Positions 1 to 11,928 of a stretch of DNA of 64,000 nucleotides are shown here, one piece after another. Source of the stretch: Gymnopilus junonius (lineage: Eukaryota > Basidiomycota > Agaricomycetes > Agaricales > Galerinaceae); the NCBI GenBank assembly GCA_015501075.1, contig JADNYJ010000001.1, positions 1,302,001 through 1,366,000 of the forward strand. Direction: 5' to 3'. How positions within the stretch are numbered: the stretch's first letter is position 1; each line of letters starts with the position of its first letter. Below the pieces are notes generated by a model. The model was not told the origin of the DNA. It saw only the letters and a program-made list of their open reading frames with translations, and did no database searches. A program made the translations under genes and the position numbers.

Positions 1-75
1 GTTCAATTTTCAATTGAAAACTACGTGCCGGCGGCGATGAGAAGGCGTAAACGTCCCGACGGTATGGATTTGTGA
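1..75 (+). CDS. Possible C-terminal exon of a gene cut by the window edge
   Basis: An open frame runs from the first base to a TGA at 73-75. Its last residues are basic and then acidic (around MRRRKRPDG), which looks like the tail of a nuclear or RNA-binding protein. Only about 24 codons are visible and I do not recognise the family. It could be a chance open frame; what supports it is only the absence of stops and the non-random composition. Confidence 0.25.
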   Translation, partial: VQFSIENYVPAAMRRRKRPDGMDL

Positions 76-351
76 ACTTAATTTTCCTTTTGCGAAAGCC
101 CCGAATAGTGGAACAACTCAAGTAGCTACAACTATCTACCGTCGTATCCCTGGCACAATGCTCTCGGAATCTAAGTTGTGTACCATTCTTTTAATGCCTG
201 TTTCTTCTGTGAAGTAGAAGTAATAAGCCAGGGCCACTCCTTATATGGCTCATCAATTTCCAAAAAGGAATTCAATTGAAATATGGAGCAGGAAGCTCTG
301 TTAAAGTTTCGATTGTAAATAAATAGGGTTCGCGATTACACAGCGGTGTTA

Positions 352-513
352 ATGGTGAATAATTCGGAACCATTGACTCCTGGGGAGGGACTTGAAGGGA
401 ATGCAAATGACATGTCAAAAGAGATCAAATTGGGGGTTCGGTCACTTGAATCTAACATGAGAAAGCTCGTCTTGGAGGCAATGAATGATATCGCACGACT
501 AGGAAGGATATGA
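352..513 (+). CDS. Small hypothetical ORF, 53 residues, unrecognised
   Basis: An ATG-to-TGA frame encodes a short, charged, helix-prone peptide (stretches such as SKEIKLGVRSLESNMRK). It is preceded by a plausible splice acceptor (acacag near 340), so it could instead be the last exon of a gene entering from the left. It lies tail-to-tail with TRM10. No family is recognised, and it may not be a gene. Confidence 0.18.
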   Translation: MVNNSEPLTPGEGLEGNANDMSKEIKLGVRSLESNMRKLVLEAMNDIARLGRI

Positions 514-579
514 TAAAGGCTAGGACTTGTCATGATAATTTCAAATCTCTATCCACATTGTCCAACGTATGGCTCAGGA

Positions 580-1855
580 CTATGAATCCTCGTCCTCTGC
601 GTCTTGCTGAGCTGTTTCGTCAGCTTCGGCATCATCTTCTACCGCCGTTGCATCTATATTTGTGTCATGATTGCCTTTTTTCCCTGGTTGAAATTTCCGT
701 TTAGGGATCACTGCATATAAAGATTCCTCCCAGTCCTTAGTTTCGACCCATTTGACGAGGATCTCGAAGACCTGGTTGACGGTCAGAACCTTGCGAGTGG
801 GCAGAGAAGCGAGATAACGTCCAATAGGAAGTCGTGCGGTTCGTACGCCTGACTCTTTTGCTTTATTGAGGCAAAGGTTCTAACGACCGATTGGATAATT
901 TGATAAGATGTGTTGTCAAGTCTTCAAGAAAGGTGCATTATGCCTACCTTGTACCGATTATGGTCGCAGATCCCACCGATGATATATACCTCGTCCGGCT
1001 TGAGCTCGGTTAATTCGTCCTCTGTGTCCGCCGTTAGGTATATGACTTTATCCTGGGCAACACTCAAAGACTTTGGTGCAGACTTTGTTGCAGAGGTTCC
1101 AACTGCTTTACCGAAGCTTGACGGGCCTGAATCAACTACATCTTTTTGTTCTTCTTTTGAATCGATCTCACTCGAGTTTCCGCGCTCAGGCTGGGCAAGA
1201 TTACCTTCAATAGATGGGGTTTCGTTCGAAGACGGCAACGCATTTCCTTTCCAAAGTTGGTCGTAGCCCTCTGGCCACCAGTGGGTATTTGCCCACCTTT
1301 TATAACTGGCGTCACTCAGGCTTTCAAGGCGTTGATAGGTCCGGCCATTGACAGAGGAGAATATCAACGAAAACGGGAACGACGCGTTCCTATTGGCACT
1401 GTGAGTATATGCCAATTGTGAGCATAAAGATTTAATCTCCTAGACGAAGGGTAGACATGATTAATGTGCTATGCAGGCCAAAGAGCAAAGAAATGACCGT
1501 ACATAATTCTGCTCACCTTCTCGTTCATCATGTCGTCAAATCCAAGGTCAACGAGGATTGTGCCCCCGAACTCAACCCTAGGTCTCTTTGCGCGTTTTCT
1601 GCTTTCTTCCTCGTCATCGTCAAGTTCTCCTGCGGCCCGTTTCTCGGCTCTTTCTCGTTTCTTCTCCTTTTTAGCCTGCTTCTCTCGAGCACGGCGTTCA
1701 AGCTTCAAAGCCGCCAACCTCTCAGCCTTGGCAGCTTTTTTGAGAGCATTCTTTGACGTGGGTTTTTGCTCTGCGTTGGAAATATCCTCTGCATGGCCAG
1801 ATACCGGAGAGAGAGGCTCAGATTCAGCAATAACTTTGCCAGAAGATTCTGCCAT
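580..1855 (-). CDS. TRM10: tRNA (guanine-9-N1)-methyltransferase, TRM10 family
   Basis: The product is a SPOUT-fold methyltransferase expected to add m1G at position 9 of cytoplasmic tRNAs with S-adenosylmethionine. The three exons read complement(1855..1517), (1439..948) and (879..580), giving 376 residues, a normal length for fungal Trm10. The N-terminus is Lys/Arg-rich with a long charged helix, as in the family. The core shows the signatures VIYLTADTEDEL, YIIGGICDHNRYK and, after the second intron, NLCLNKAKE and RTARLPIG, which surround the SAM-binding knot. The tail after about residue 340 is acidic. The ATG at 1855 is the only good start, and the introns have GT/AG ends and leave the frame intact. 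It is divergent from the thioesterase gene across about 360 bases. Confidence 0.93.
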
Positions 1856-2212
1856 GGGCTTGACTGTGTGAAATCTCCTTCGCTAAGTCTTGCGTGTACG
1901 TTATCAGCGCTTATAAATATTCCTGAAGAACGTCTCTGTTTACCCTAAGACGGGCAGCTCAGCTTCTGGAGGCAAAGGAGTTGCAGAGGTCGGCAGACAA
2001 GAGGACTTTCGATCGAACGGTGCCGGTAGATGCCGATTCGCCTGAGATCGATTATATCAGGTTCATGTTCAGCATTCTGAATGTTCTGCTGGTCAATCAT
2101 TATCGCCCTTTCTGCCGCTCTGCTTTATCGCTGGATATATTTCCTTTCTCTTGCTGTTCCTGATTTTCAATTTACTTCTGAATCCCAACAACTAAATCAG
2201 GAAAAGGAGACG
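1856..2212. promoter_or_regulatory. Shared divergent promoter of TRM10 and the thioesterase gene
   Basis: These 357 bases separate two head-to-head start codons. Open frames inside it are short and show no family resemblance. It therefore most likely holds the two promoters and 5' leaders. I see no clear TATA box. Confidence 0.45.
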
Positions 2213-3224
2213 ATGGCTCTCGCACCTCTCGACTTTTTGGTCGTCCCTCCAGCTTCTAAACATACGGCAACTGTCTTTTTTATTCATGTGGGCATGATTA
2301 TCGAATATAATAGATACTAGTCGCTTTTATCGACGCTCTGTATCTTTACAGGGTTTAGGCGACCGAGGAGAGGGATGGAAACCTGTTGCTGATATGTTCA
2401 AAACAGACAATGATCTCTCCCATGTGAAATGGGTCTTGCCCCACTCGTAAGTCTGGCATTCCTCGAGACCTGGGAATGCACACTAATGGACTCCCTTTCT
2501 TTCTTGTCCCTCGCAATGTGTCATTGGAATTTCTGTTATTCCCTGGCGCTCTAATTACTCAGGCCAATCCGTCCCGTTACAGCGAATATGGGGATCGTAA
2601 TGCCATCATGGTATGCTCATGCTCTGCGCGTGTTCTAACACTTTCCTGATATATTGGATCATGTGGAGGCAGGTTTGACATACAGTCTTTCGGATTCAAC
2701 ACAACCGAAGACGAGGAAGGCATGCGAAGATCCGCCACTCTGATCAACGCCCTGATTGAAAATGAAATCAGAAGCGGCATTGATGCGAGTCGCATCGTCC
2801 TGGGTGGATTCAGCCAAGGAGCCGCCATGTCGCTCCTCTCTGGCCTTACAGGAAGCCACCAGCTCGCTGGCATAGCAGTGCTAAGTGGTTGGGTGCCCCT
2901 TAAGCACAAATTCAAAGAGGTTGGTTTATCACGGTTTTCATTTTTTCTGACAATACCTGAATGCTTTTTCGTTAGCTTGCTTCCCCGAATGTTGCTTCTA
3001 TACCTATATTCTGGGGTACGGGAAGCGTTGACCAACTTGTCAAACTGCAATACTCCAAAGAGTCATCCGAATTCCTTACCAAGGAACTCGGCTTCCCTGC
3101 CTTGAAACCAGGAGAGTTCAAGGGTCTCTCCTATAATGTTTACGATGGTTTAGGTCATGAGACCACGCCAAAAGAACTGGAAGAACTGAAAATATTTATC
3201 AAGAATGCGATCCCAAAATTGTGA
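2213..3224 (+). CDS. APT1: Acyl-protein thioesterase 1 (lysophospholipase-type alpha/beta hydrolase)
   Basis: This serine hydrolase family removes palmitoyl groups from cytoplasmic proteins such as Ras and G-alpha and can cleave lysophospholipids. Exons join at FIH|GLGDRGEGW (donor gtgggc after 'cat', acceptor ending acag). They continue through KWVLPH, PIRPVTANMG and the nucleophile elbow GFSQGAAMSL (Ser of GxSxG). The catalytic Asp lies in GTGSVDQLV and the His in GLGHE. All three catalytic residues are present in the right order, and the length of about 240 residues matches the family. The start at 2213 gives the usual short N-terminus before the first beta strand. It ends with TGA at 3222-3224. 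No signal peptide is seen, fitting a cytosolic enzyme. Confidence 0.93.
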
Positions 3225-4882
3225 ACGAACGGAATGATGTGCATATCCAATGCATAATTTTGGGTGAACATTCCTTAACCCCCAACTTTCATCTCTTTCT
3301 TGGTCTTTTGCTTTTTTCCCCTGGTATTCTTGATATCTCTTTCCATTCTTGTTTTCTTCGGTCTCAGAGGCAGGTTCTACAATGGACAGTCGTCGTTCTC
3401 ATCCATTCTCTATTTTCTCCATCATCTATTGCTATTTTTTGCTCTGTGTACTTGGTGCGGACCATTCTAGAGTGGTGTACGATGTGTCTAGATCGTTTAC
3501 GTTGCAAGGAAGGACTGACTTTCCCATACTACGGAAGTGGGGGGTATGATAAGAAAGAAAGGTTTCTCCTACTCCTCATCATGATGGTTCTTTAGGTCGT
3601 CAAAAATAGATTTAAACATAGTGTATTTGTTATGTATGGCGCACATAAAAATATATCTACCTTTGTATGGCTTCCAAATAGCTTCTAATAGTCATTGTCG
3701 GGAAGAAAGTCCAGCTTGGGAGTAAAAGCTTTTCAAAAATGAGGAGACACAGGAGAGCAAGTGGCAAACACACGGAGCACGGGACCACGTTGCCACTCAT
3801 CGATATCCCATGCCCACCACAAGGGTCCTCCTTCACCGTTAACGTCAACCTTCATCGGTTGACTCCGCGATAGGGCTGGGATCATAACGCCTGTCGAGGA
3901 TATACCTACATCCTAACTATCGCCTTGCACCCACAGGGCCACAGCCTTGTGTTCAGGTGCACGCTTACACACTGGCACAGGGGGAGTTCTTCAGTTGGCA
4001 CCTTCTTCATCTTGCTCACTGTCGGACACAACCTCGACTGATCCGAGCGAAAGCCACGAGGTTTACTTGTGGTAAGTACGTACGGCGTGTACTGGCGTAT
4101 ATATTTCCTTTGACCTATTGCCTCGTTGTTCGTCTCCCACTTACTCATTTATCTGAACTGCAGCCTGCAGGTACTCGAGAACTAGGAACTGTACGAACGG
4201 TTGCGTATTTTTCTGTTCCGATTCTCGTTCGGATTCACGCCGGAATTCTCATCCATTTCGACATCCATCTACCCAAATTTCGACTCATTTTCCCTCTCTC
4301 CACCACTACTCTGCATCTTCCTCTTCCATTTTCCCGTTCTATTCCAAGGCCCATCCTCGCAGTCTCGCACACATAACACTTGCAAGATCCGATTTTTGCC
4401 ATCTTAGAGTCAATAATATCTGCCGGTACCTCTCACCTACTTTTTTTGTCTTGCAGGAATTGTTGACGTCATAGTGCTCTTCATCGTACTTAACGCTTGA
4501 CACCTGCTTGCGCCAGAACTACGCGACAAGAACGCACAGACAGGTTCTATCAGTAACACTGACTGCGAGAATCAGAAAGTTTGGAGTGACAACGACGTTG
4601 AGCGCGACAACTCTGGCCTGCAGCTCAATCTGATCACGGAATCGCCGACCTCTAAAATTTCGGCCGGATTCTATTTCCTTTTCGTCTTTCCATTCACGAG
4701 TTCAACCTATTCTTGTGTCTTGCCTACCATCTTGTAGTGGACGGTTCTGCCTGAAGAACAAAGTTTGCCGAAGGATCCGAAAGACAAAGACAGTTGCTTG
4801 TTAATACCCGACTGAAGTATACCTGCATTCATCAATCGTTGCATTCTAAATTACAGCAACCTAGCCTCGTTCCAGAAACCAG
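3225..4882. other. Intergenic region, no gene recognised
   Basis: About 1.65 kb lies between two genes on the + strand. The first part is T-rich and probably contains the thioesterase 3' UTR. Bases 4190-4450 are strongly pyrimidine-rich, as is common upstream of fungal genes, so this part is likely the promoter or leader of the gene at 4883. Short open frames on both strands resemble nothing known. Confidence 0.5.
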
Positions 4883-5485
4883 ATGGCAACTCTCAACGTT
4901 CTACCCACGCCGATCCAGCACCCACACCCACACCCACCGAACCCGAGTCTGCCACGGCCGGATGGTGATGTGTATAATAATACGCTTTTTGCTCCAGAGC
5001 AGCATATAAAGGCTCGCACACCACCCCCTGCATATGCATCCCTAACCCCACGTCCTGGTTCTCCAGTCTTACCTCCTCCCCTAGCGCCTGGCTCGCCTTC
5101 GCCTCCGCCTTCCCACTCTTCCGCCTCTTCTTCTTCTTCACAGCGGACATGGCCAGAGGGACATGTGCACTCGTATGCATACTCTGATACCCCCTATCTT
5201 CAGGTACCCACTTTGCCCTCGCATGCTCCTCCGGAATTTGGACCTACGCCGCTGACGTCAGGACATCCGCTACTGGTGGTGCCGCATGCGTATATCGGGG
5301 CGCCTGGTGCAGCGGATCGAAGGGCGAGATGGAGGTTTGTGGGGAGTGTGTTTTGCGCGGTGGTGCTTTTGATGGGTCTCAGTGGGTTGGTTGGGTTGGG
5401 TGTGTTGGGTGAATGGGGTGGTGGTGAGTCTGAGCCTCGTCCGAGTAGAGGAAGGGTTTGTTGGGGGCTAGGTGCTGGATGTTAG
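4883..5485 (+). CDS. Proline/serine-rich protein with one C-terminal membrane segment, unknown function
   Basis: This is an intronless ORF of 200 codons. Residues 1-125 are Pro/His/Ser-rich and disordered (HPHPHPP near the start, a run of Ser around residue 80). A basic stretch (DRRARWRF, about residue 148) precedes a single hydrophobic segment of roughly 22 residues (about 155-177). The tail is short, Gly-rich and contains Cys. The layout suggests a tail-anchored or single-pass membrane protein with its disordered part in the cytoplasm. I do not recognise a family. The ATG lies in a good context after a long pyrimidine-rich leader. Coding is supported by clean composition bias and a membrane segment at a sensible place, not by homology. 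Confidence 0.55.
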   Translation: MATLNVLPTPIQHPHPHPPNPSLPRPDGDVYNNTLFAPEQHIKARTPPPAYASLTPRPGSPVLPPPLAPGSPSPPPSHSSASSSSSQRTWPEGHVHSYAYSDTPYLQVPTLPSHAPPEFGPTPLTSGHPLLVVPHAYIGAPGAADRRARWRFVGSVFCAVVLLMGLSGLVGLGVLGEWGGGESEPRPSRGRVCWGLGAGC

Positions 5486-6207
5486 AGGAAGGGACGCATT
5501 GGCGGGCAATGAATGATAAGTAAATACTTTATTATAACGGGGCTAATTTCTTTTGTGGATTATGGATGTATTACTCTTATAGGTGCGTTTTTTTTTGGTC
5601 TAGTTACATCATCATCCTCAACAAAATATTTCATACAGTGAATGTATTTTTGGGACCTGCTTTACGTCATGATGGTGAACGCAGATAAGATGATAAGACG
5701 ACCTGGGACGACGTGCTTTGACTAAAGTCATTGGGAGAAAAGGACAATGGGAGGACGGAAGAGGAAATAAAATTTATCCGCGTTTGGGGCATAATGGGGG
5801 ACGGCAAGATATTTTGCCTAATGAAAAGGAATTTAGCGCTCGTTGATGAGGCGTGTAAATAGAGGGAAATAAAAATATTTGGCTAACCCTAGAGTTATTT
5901 GTCACGCAACTCTTCGTGCAACGACGACCATGACTGGGCTCTCTTACGCTGCGGGCGACGGGCTCACACCGACGCCGCTGTGTCTGACAGTCGACTGGCG
6001 ATGCTCAGGACGGACCTGGCCGCTTTGGCCTGGTGCAAGGAGGCCGCTTTGGCCGGCCAATGAGAGGTTGTTTACAAATGGTCTGTGCGTGGACAGGAAT
6101 TTTGTTTGGGTGAATTGATTTTAGGAGTGTGACAGTAGTTGATCACATTCGATTCCCTCGATCGTCTCTATCTTGTCCTCCGTCCCCTCATATGTCCTGA
6201 GCGAGTT
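5486..6207. other. Intergenic region upstream of the RRM gene
   Basis: These 720 bases hold no recognised gene. A 13-base direct repeat (GGCCGCTTTGGCC) occurs twice near 6018 and 6045, inside a GC-rich patch that differs from the AT-rich surroundings. Presumably this is the promoter and leader of the next gene. Confidence 0.45.
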
Positions 6208-9200
6208 ATGCCCGTCCTTGGCAATACCACGAATGTCCACCAGCCGGATGAGGATTACATCAACAAGTCGCTGCTTGCCTCCTTGGATGCACAGGCCGAC
6301 GCAGAGCCCCTTGACGACTCGGACCACACCGACAAATCCGCCGCCCACTTGCACTCCCGCCTCCCCACCCGCCCGGACTCCCCGTCTGACCGCCCGCAGG
6401 ACCCCCTCTACCCCGTGCACCACTCCCACCCCGCCCTCTTCGACTATTCCACCGAGTTTGACGCGCCCCGCTACAATCCCAAGCCAAACACCAACTACAG
6501 AGCCTCCTTCAACTCCTTCCCGAATACCACCCGCAACAGAATCGGCCACCCGCCCGGCCAGCCCGCCCGCTGCCCTTCCGTGACTCGCCCGCTTTCTACC
6601 CCTCCTCCGACCCTTTTTCCGCCAGCCAAATCACCTCCCCTGGTCAGACTCACATGCAGCCCTACGATCATCGCCCCTCCTATGACTACAGCCAACCCAA
6701 TGGTTCTCACAAGCCTTATTTGCCCGACCAATTCATCCCAGCCAAGCCCCCCGCTCAGCAGCAGGCCCACGCTGGCTTTCCCTCTTACTCTAATGGTGTC
6801 CAGATATCCTCACAGACACCCTATGGGCCTCATGTCCCCACCATCGGTTCAAACAACCCTCCTGCACCGTCCGGTCTCAGCAACTCTTCAAGCATGAACA
6901 TGACCAACGGATCTAATACCGCGGCCAATGGGGAGGAAATTTCCACTATTTTTGTGGTTGGCTTCCCAGAGGATATGCAGGTGCGCAGTTATCTCGTATT
7001 TTTTTAGTTTACTGCCTAACTTTTTTAAATATCGCAGGAACGCGAATTTCAGAACATGTTCACTTTTAGCCAGGGCTTCGAAGCCGCCACTTTGAAGATC
7101 CCAAATAAGGAATACACCGCCTATGGATCACTTATTGGTGCAGGTCCTCCAGGCTCTAATATCTCCAACGTCAATGTATTGCGAGGACCGGGCGCGTTCC
7201 CGTACGCTGGTCCCAACGACCCGTATAACCTCGTTACCGCCAATCAGGGCGGCGTTGTCATTGACGGCGGAAGGGATGGTACTACGGCTTCATGGCCTGC
7301 GCCCCAACACCTGCCTCTGGCGGACGAGCTCAATGTAGGTGCGCACTTTTTGGGTGCCGGCGCTGGTCTCGGCTTAGGTATGGGCGTGGGTTCCAACCCA
7401 AATTTACCGCCCCGAAAGCAAATAATTGGCTTTGCCAAGTTCCGCACGCGCGAGGAGGCTCTGGCCGCTCGCGATGCGCTGCAAGGCCGGAGAGTTGACA
7501 TCGAGAAGGGTGCAGTGTTGAAGGCGGAAATGGCAAAGAAAAACCTTCATACAAAAAGAGGTGTCGGACCTGTTCCTGGCGCTGGAGCTGCGACCCAGAC
7601 ACAGCAGCAGCAACAGCAGCATGTGAACGGTCTTAGCGTCGATGCTTTCAATGTTGATCCCTCCTTCCCCCCTGTCATGCCTTCTCAGACTTCCAATAGG
7701 GATAGTTTGCAGGCCCAGGCGCTTTCGCGTCTTGGTAGTTGGCAACCTCAGGTATTGTCAGATGCAGCCCCTGCCGTCAACGGCTCTTCACGAGATGAAG
7801 AAGAGAGGAAGCGCGAAAGTCTTCTTTCTTTGGGCGTAGCTAATCTTTCTCTAGTCCCAGGCGGGGTTTCCCCTTCTATTGCTCCGGCTACTAGTGTCGC
7901 GGTCCTGACTTCACGCAGTTCACGTGAGCGCGTAGAAGAGGAAGAGAGAGAGCAAAGGAGGAGGGAGGCAAAAGACACAGAGAGAGAAACACATCTGATG
8001 CGTCTCAGGGCCAGTAACCCACCTGCTTTTGATGCTTTTCACAGTGTCTCCGCCACCTCAACTTCGCCGAATACTAATGGAGTTGGTGCGACCCCAATTT
8101 CGAGGCAAAGCTCAAATGCCAGCAATATAAGTGCAAGTGGTATCTCTCCTTGGATGCCCAATTCGGCAGCTCCTGCTACAGAGAGCGTGACTACTACTAG
8201 CCCGATGTTGGGCGAACAAGAAACTGCACAGCACACGCAGAAAGAGTTGGCAGAAGTGGGTGAACAGCGCGATGAATCTGAGCGCGCCGAACCTCAAGCA
8301 CATGGCATTGTGGGTCCTTGGGATCGGATCAATGTTCGATCCGCCCCTGAATCTGAAAGGTCTTCTTCGCCTCCTGGACAAGGAATAGAAGCTCAGCAAC
8401 CTTCCCAACAACGTCACAGTGTGACGTACCAACCCCAATTTTTGCATCTCCATGAGCAGCAGCAGCAGGCTCAGCAACAGCTCTACCACAGCTCTTCGCA
8501 GAGCGAATCGAGTGAGACAGGTAGTGCCATGGGCGCTGCTGAATTGTCTTCTTCGTCGAGTCATCCAGCGCAAAATCCAATTGGGTATGTGGGTGCCAGA
8601 CTTGGGTTCGGGGGCCAGGGTGCGACGTCTAGTTTTATGGCCCAGAATACTTTCCCGAGAGGTGCTGCCCCTGCTTTTACGCCGGCGCAGCAGCAGCCAA
8701 TTGGAGCTGCTAGTATGCAGCGCACACCTAATGCCATAACCTCCAACAGCACGAGCGCGCCCAGTAGTGGGAGCAGCGCAGCTGGAAGTGTGAATGGAGG
8801 AAATACCTCGCCACAGTTACCTTCGCCTGCTTCTGCTAATGGAACGGGGAGCACGACGAGCGTGACGAGTGCTTCTGGGATGAATGGGAGTGCGTTGAGT
8901 AGTGGTGGATCGAGCATTGTGAGAGGTACGGTGGATCAGAATCCTCCTGTAAGTTGTTGTATTCCTTCTTTCCTTCTTATATGTGTGGGCAAGCACCATG
9001 CAGTTGCGATGAGGGTTGAAACATGCATTATGTATTGTCGACCCTTATTGTTTGGTTTCATCTTACCAAATGATCCTTCTACCATTCTTCCTATCTATCT
9101 CTTGTTATCATTATCACAAGGTTTGAATACGTCAATGCTCACATTCTTTCTTTTTGTTTAGATCAACACGCTATATGTGGGCAATCTGCCGACGTCGCCT

Positions 9201-10231
9201 CCGCCGATTGGATACCCAAGTGATTACTTGGAGGAAACTTTACGTGAGGTCTTCTCCGTCCGTCCTGGTTATCGCAAGCTCTGCTTTAGGCATAAAGCCA
9301 ATGGGCCAATGTGTTTTGTGGAGGTGAGTGTCGACTTCCTTTTGTCTTTAATCTCATTTCACTGATGGCGTGGGAAATTCTCATTTAATTTTCTCAGTTT
9401 GAAGATGTGCATTACGCTGCCAAGGCTCTTCAGGAAATGTCTGGCAATACGTTGCGCGGGGCAGTAAAGAATGGGATCAGGTTGTCTTATAGCAAGAATC
9501 CTCTCGGAGTGCGCACTCCTACTAGCGCCGGTGCTAACCAGGGTGGACCGACATTGCAGCAGCAGCAGCAGCTCACGCAGACTTTGAATAGCCACCATTT
9601 TCAACAGCAGTATCATCATCTCCACCAGCAGGGCCAGCAGGGGCCCCCTCTTACATTAACTTCGTCATCGACAGCTTCAGGCCAGGATGCGAACTTCCAG
9701 TCGAGGCTTGCGGATGATTTCCATGCGCCAATGGGTCATCGCGGGATTCTGCCTTCATCGATCTTGAGGCGTGATTCGGTGCTATCACCGACGTCTTCGT
9801 CTTCGCAGGCGCAGGCGCAAGCTGCTCAGCCGTATTTGAGCAGCAGTGGGAGTAGCTCTGGTAGTGGTGGGAATGGAGGCAATAACAACGGGAATAACAA
9901 CCCGAATAGCTTCCTATCCTCTCCACCCCCCCGGTTCTACTCGACGTCGCCCGGGTCGGGCATGGCGTTTGGTACGGCATCGTCGACGCCTCTGACGGGT
10001 GCCTCGAACGCCTTTGTGCCTCGTTCTGCTGTGAATGGGGCTGGTGGGATGTTTAATGGCGGAAACTTTGGGGCGTACTCGCCGTTTGCGGTGCCTCCGC
10101 ATTTTTCGAATGAAAGTCCTTTTGGACAGCCTCCGATCCCTCCTCATCTGCAGCCGCTGTCGATACCCAGTGAGCAACTACAGCAGCAACACAATCAGCA
10201 GCAGCAGCAAGGGGGTCCGAATGACGAGTAG
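6208..10231 (+). CDS. Scw1/Whi3-like RNA-binding protein with two RRM domains
   Basis: The family binds mRNAs in the cytoplasm and in yeasts controls cell size and wall integrity (Whi3, S. pombe Scw1). The first RRM begins at [13 protein letters not shown], crosses an intron (6981-7037) and is interrupted by roughly 100 Gly/Ala-rich residues before the RNP-like [12 protein letters not shown] long Ser/Gln-rich linker follows. The second RRM is split by introns 8949-9161 and 9324-9397 and reads [23 protein letters not shown] and [13 protein letters not shown], which is the Scw1/Whi3 signature. The C-terminus is Gln/Asn-rich, as in aggregation-prone Whi3 proteins. The first in-frame ATG is 6208. 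However, the frame of the N-terminal 115 codons does not run into the frame of RRM1; it shifts near 6540-6600 with no obvious intron. The true start may therefore differ, or there may be an indel. Confidence 0.85.
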
Positions 10232-11928
10232 ATGGGTTACCGCTCTGCGGTACCCTTTATTTCCTCGCATTTGCAGATCGACCATTCATAGAGAGGTTGG
10301 CTACCTCACCTATCTCATTCGGGGTGGATTTCATTCGCAATATTTTTCTTTTTCTATTTCTCTCGGCATTCGACATGTTTTCTCCATCATATCATGGCAT
10401 GCATCCGCGCACACAGCAATCCCGCAATATAACCCCATAATAGCATTTCGCAGAGCATTCAAAACTACCTAATCAAACACACCATTCGTCCGCCCTCGTA
10501 CTCGTATGAACGCAGCACAATGCAACTTTATCTATGTATCACATCGAGGGTCATTCCTCTCCACCCAGTCCGTATACAGCCGACATCATACTCCCACACA
10601 GCAACAACACAGCAACGCGATATCTGACCGAAGAAACATATGCATATCCCTGGCCTTATATTATTTTTCTTTGCTTCATTCCTGTGCTCTTTTCTCCCTT
10701 GCTCTTATCGTCGTCTTTTTTGTTTTCTCTTTTTCGTGGACCCCATCGTTTGTTGTTTTGTCTAGTCTCATCTCTCTCTCTCCCCTCTGTTTGTCCGTCA
10801 TCTATATCTATTTTGCAATTTGAACGTCGATGCAAATTTCAGTACAATTTGCTTCATTCTTATTCTTATCACCACCTCCACCACCACCGCTCTTCCCCCC
10901 CCTTTCCCCGGCAGTTACGCTTTTTCTCGTTTGCTAGCATTATTTTCCTTCACTCTGCCATTGATCGTCTCATCGTCATATATAACCCCTTGCTTGTTTT
11001 TTCCCCTTACCATATCTTTTCTCCGTCTGCGTCTGTTTGTGCTTACTCATCTACAGCCTCCTCGCCCATGGCCAGTGCCACTGTTAACTCAGTCATTACA
11101 TAAACAACATCTTTCAATCCATCGACACGAAGATTCAATCTCTCTTCCCTTCAAGATACATGTTTTTTATTCGACCTTACCTTCTTGCTGATGTGGATAC
11201 CTTTTCCCCTTCGCCCTTACATTCACGTACCATAACATTTCCACCTGTTGTATACATTGTGCTTTTTTATTATTTTTCTTTTTCATTCGGCGTATATTAC
11301 AAACTCTTTTTTACACTTGTTGGTTTTTCTTCATAAAGCTGTCAGTAATCTTATCACGCCCACATCCACGACTGTCCATTTTATATATCCCTGTCTGGTT
11401 CAATCTTTTTTTTTTTGACTATCCAGGTCTGTGCTGCTCTATATCGATTCTATTATCTATTATTCACTTACGATGATGCGTGTATTATCAATAAGACCGT
11501 TTTGTTTTGAATCACCTTCAGATGATCTAAGAAAACCCCTGGACTTGAGGTGGGTGTTGCCAGGCTTCAGTGGGTAACCGAAGCACTGATTGTCTTGCCA
11601 AACGGTTTTACAAAGAGCTGGATTTGGACATTTTTGCTCTAATTCACTTTACACGATTTTTAATGAATAGAGCGGATAGTAAGGCATGATACTAAAACAT
11701 TATGAATGACGGACCCTACACAGGGTGGATGAAAGCCTAAAGGTCATAATTAGCTCAAAAAAGTCATGGAGCATGAGTAGCTGTCAGTGTTGAGAAAAGA
11801 GAAATTCTAAATGTTTCAGAGTGAATACAAATAAATGTCGAAGGAGTGTGTCGAAAATATGGTCCGGGTGGTAAGAAACACATGTGTACTACTAAAGAGA
11901 AAACGAAGACCGCAACAGCACGCTGGAA
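10232..11928. other. Long convergent intergenic region, pyrimidine-rich
   Basis: About 1.7 kb lies between the 3' ends of the RRM gene (+) and the PP4 subunit gene (-). Bases 10530-11480 are very C/T-rich on the + strand, with many short tracts. The + strand open frames there are Leu/Ser/Phe-rich by composition only and match nothing. It probably contains a long 3' UTR of the RRM gene. I see no RNA gene or transposon. Confidence 0.45.
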
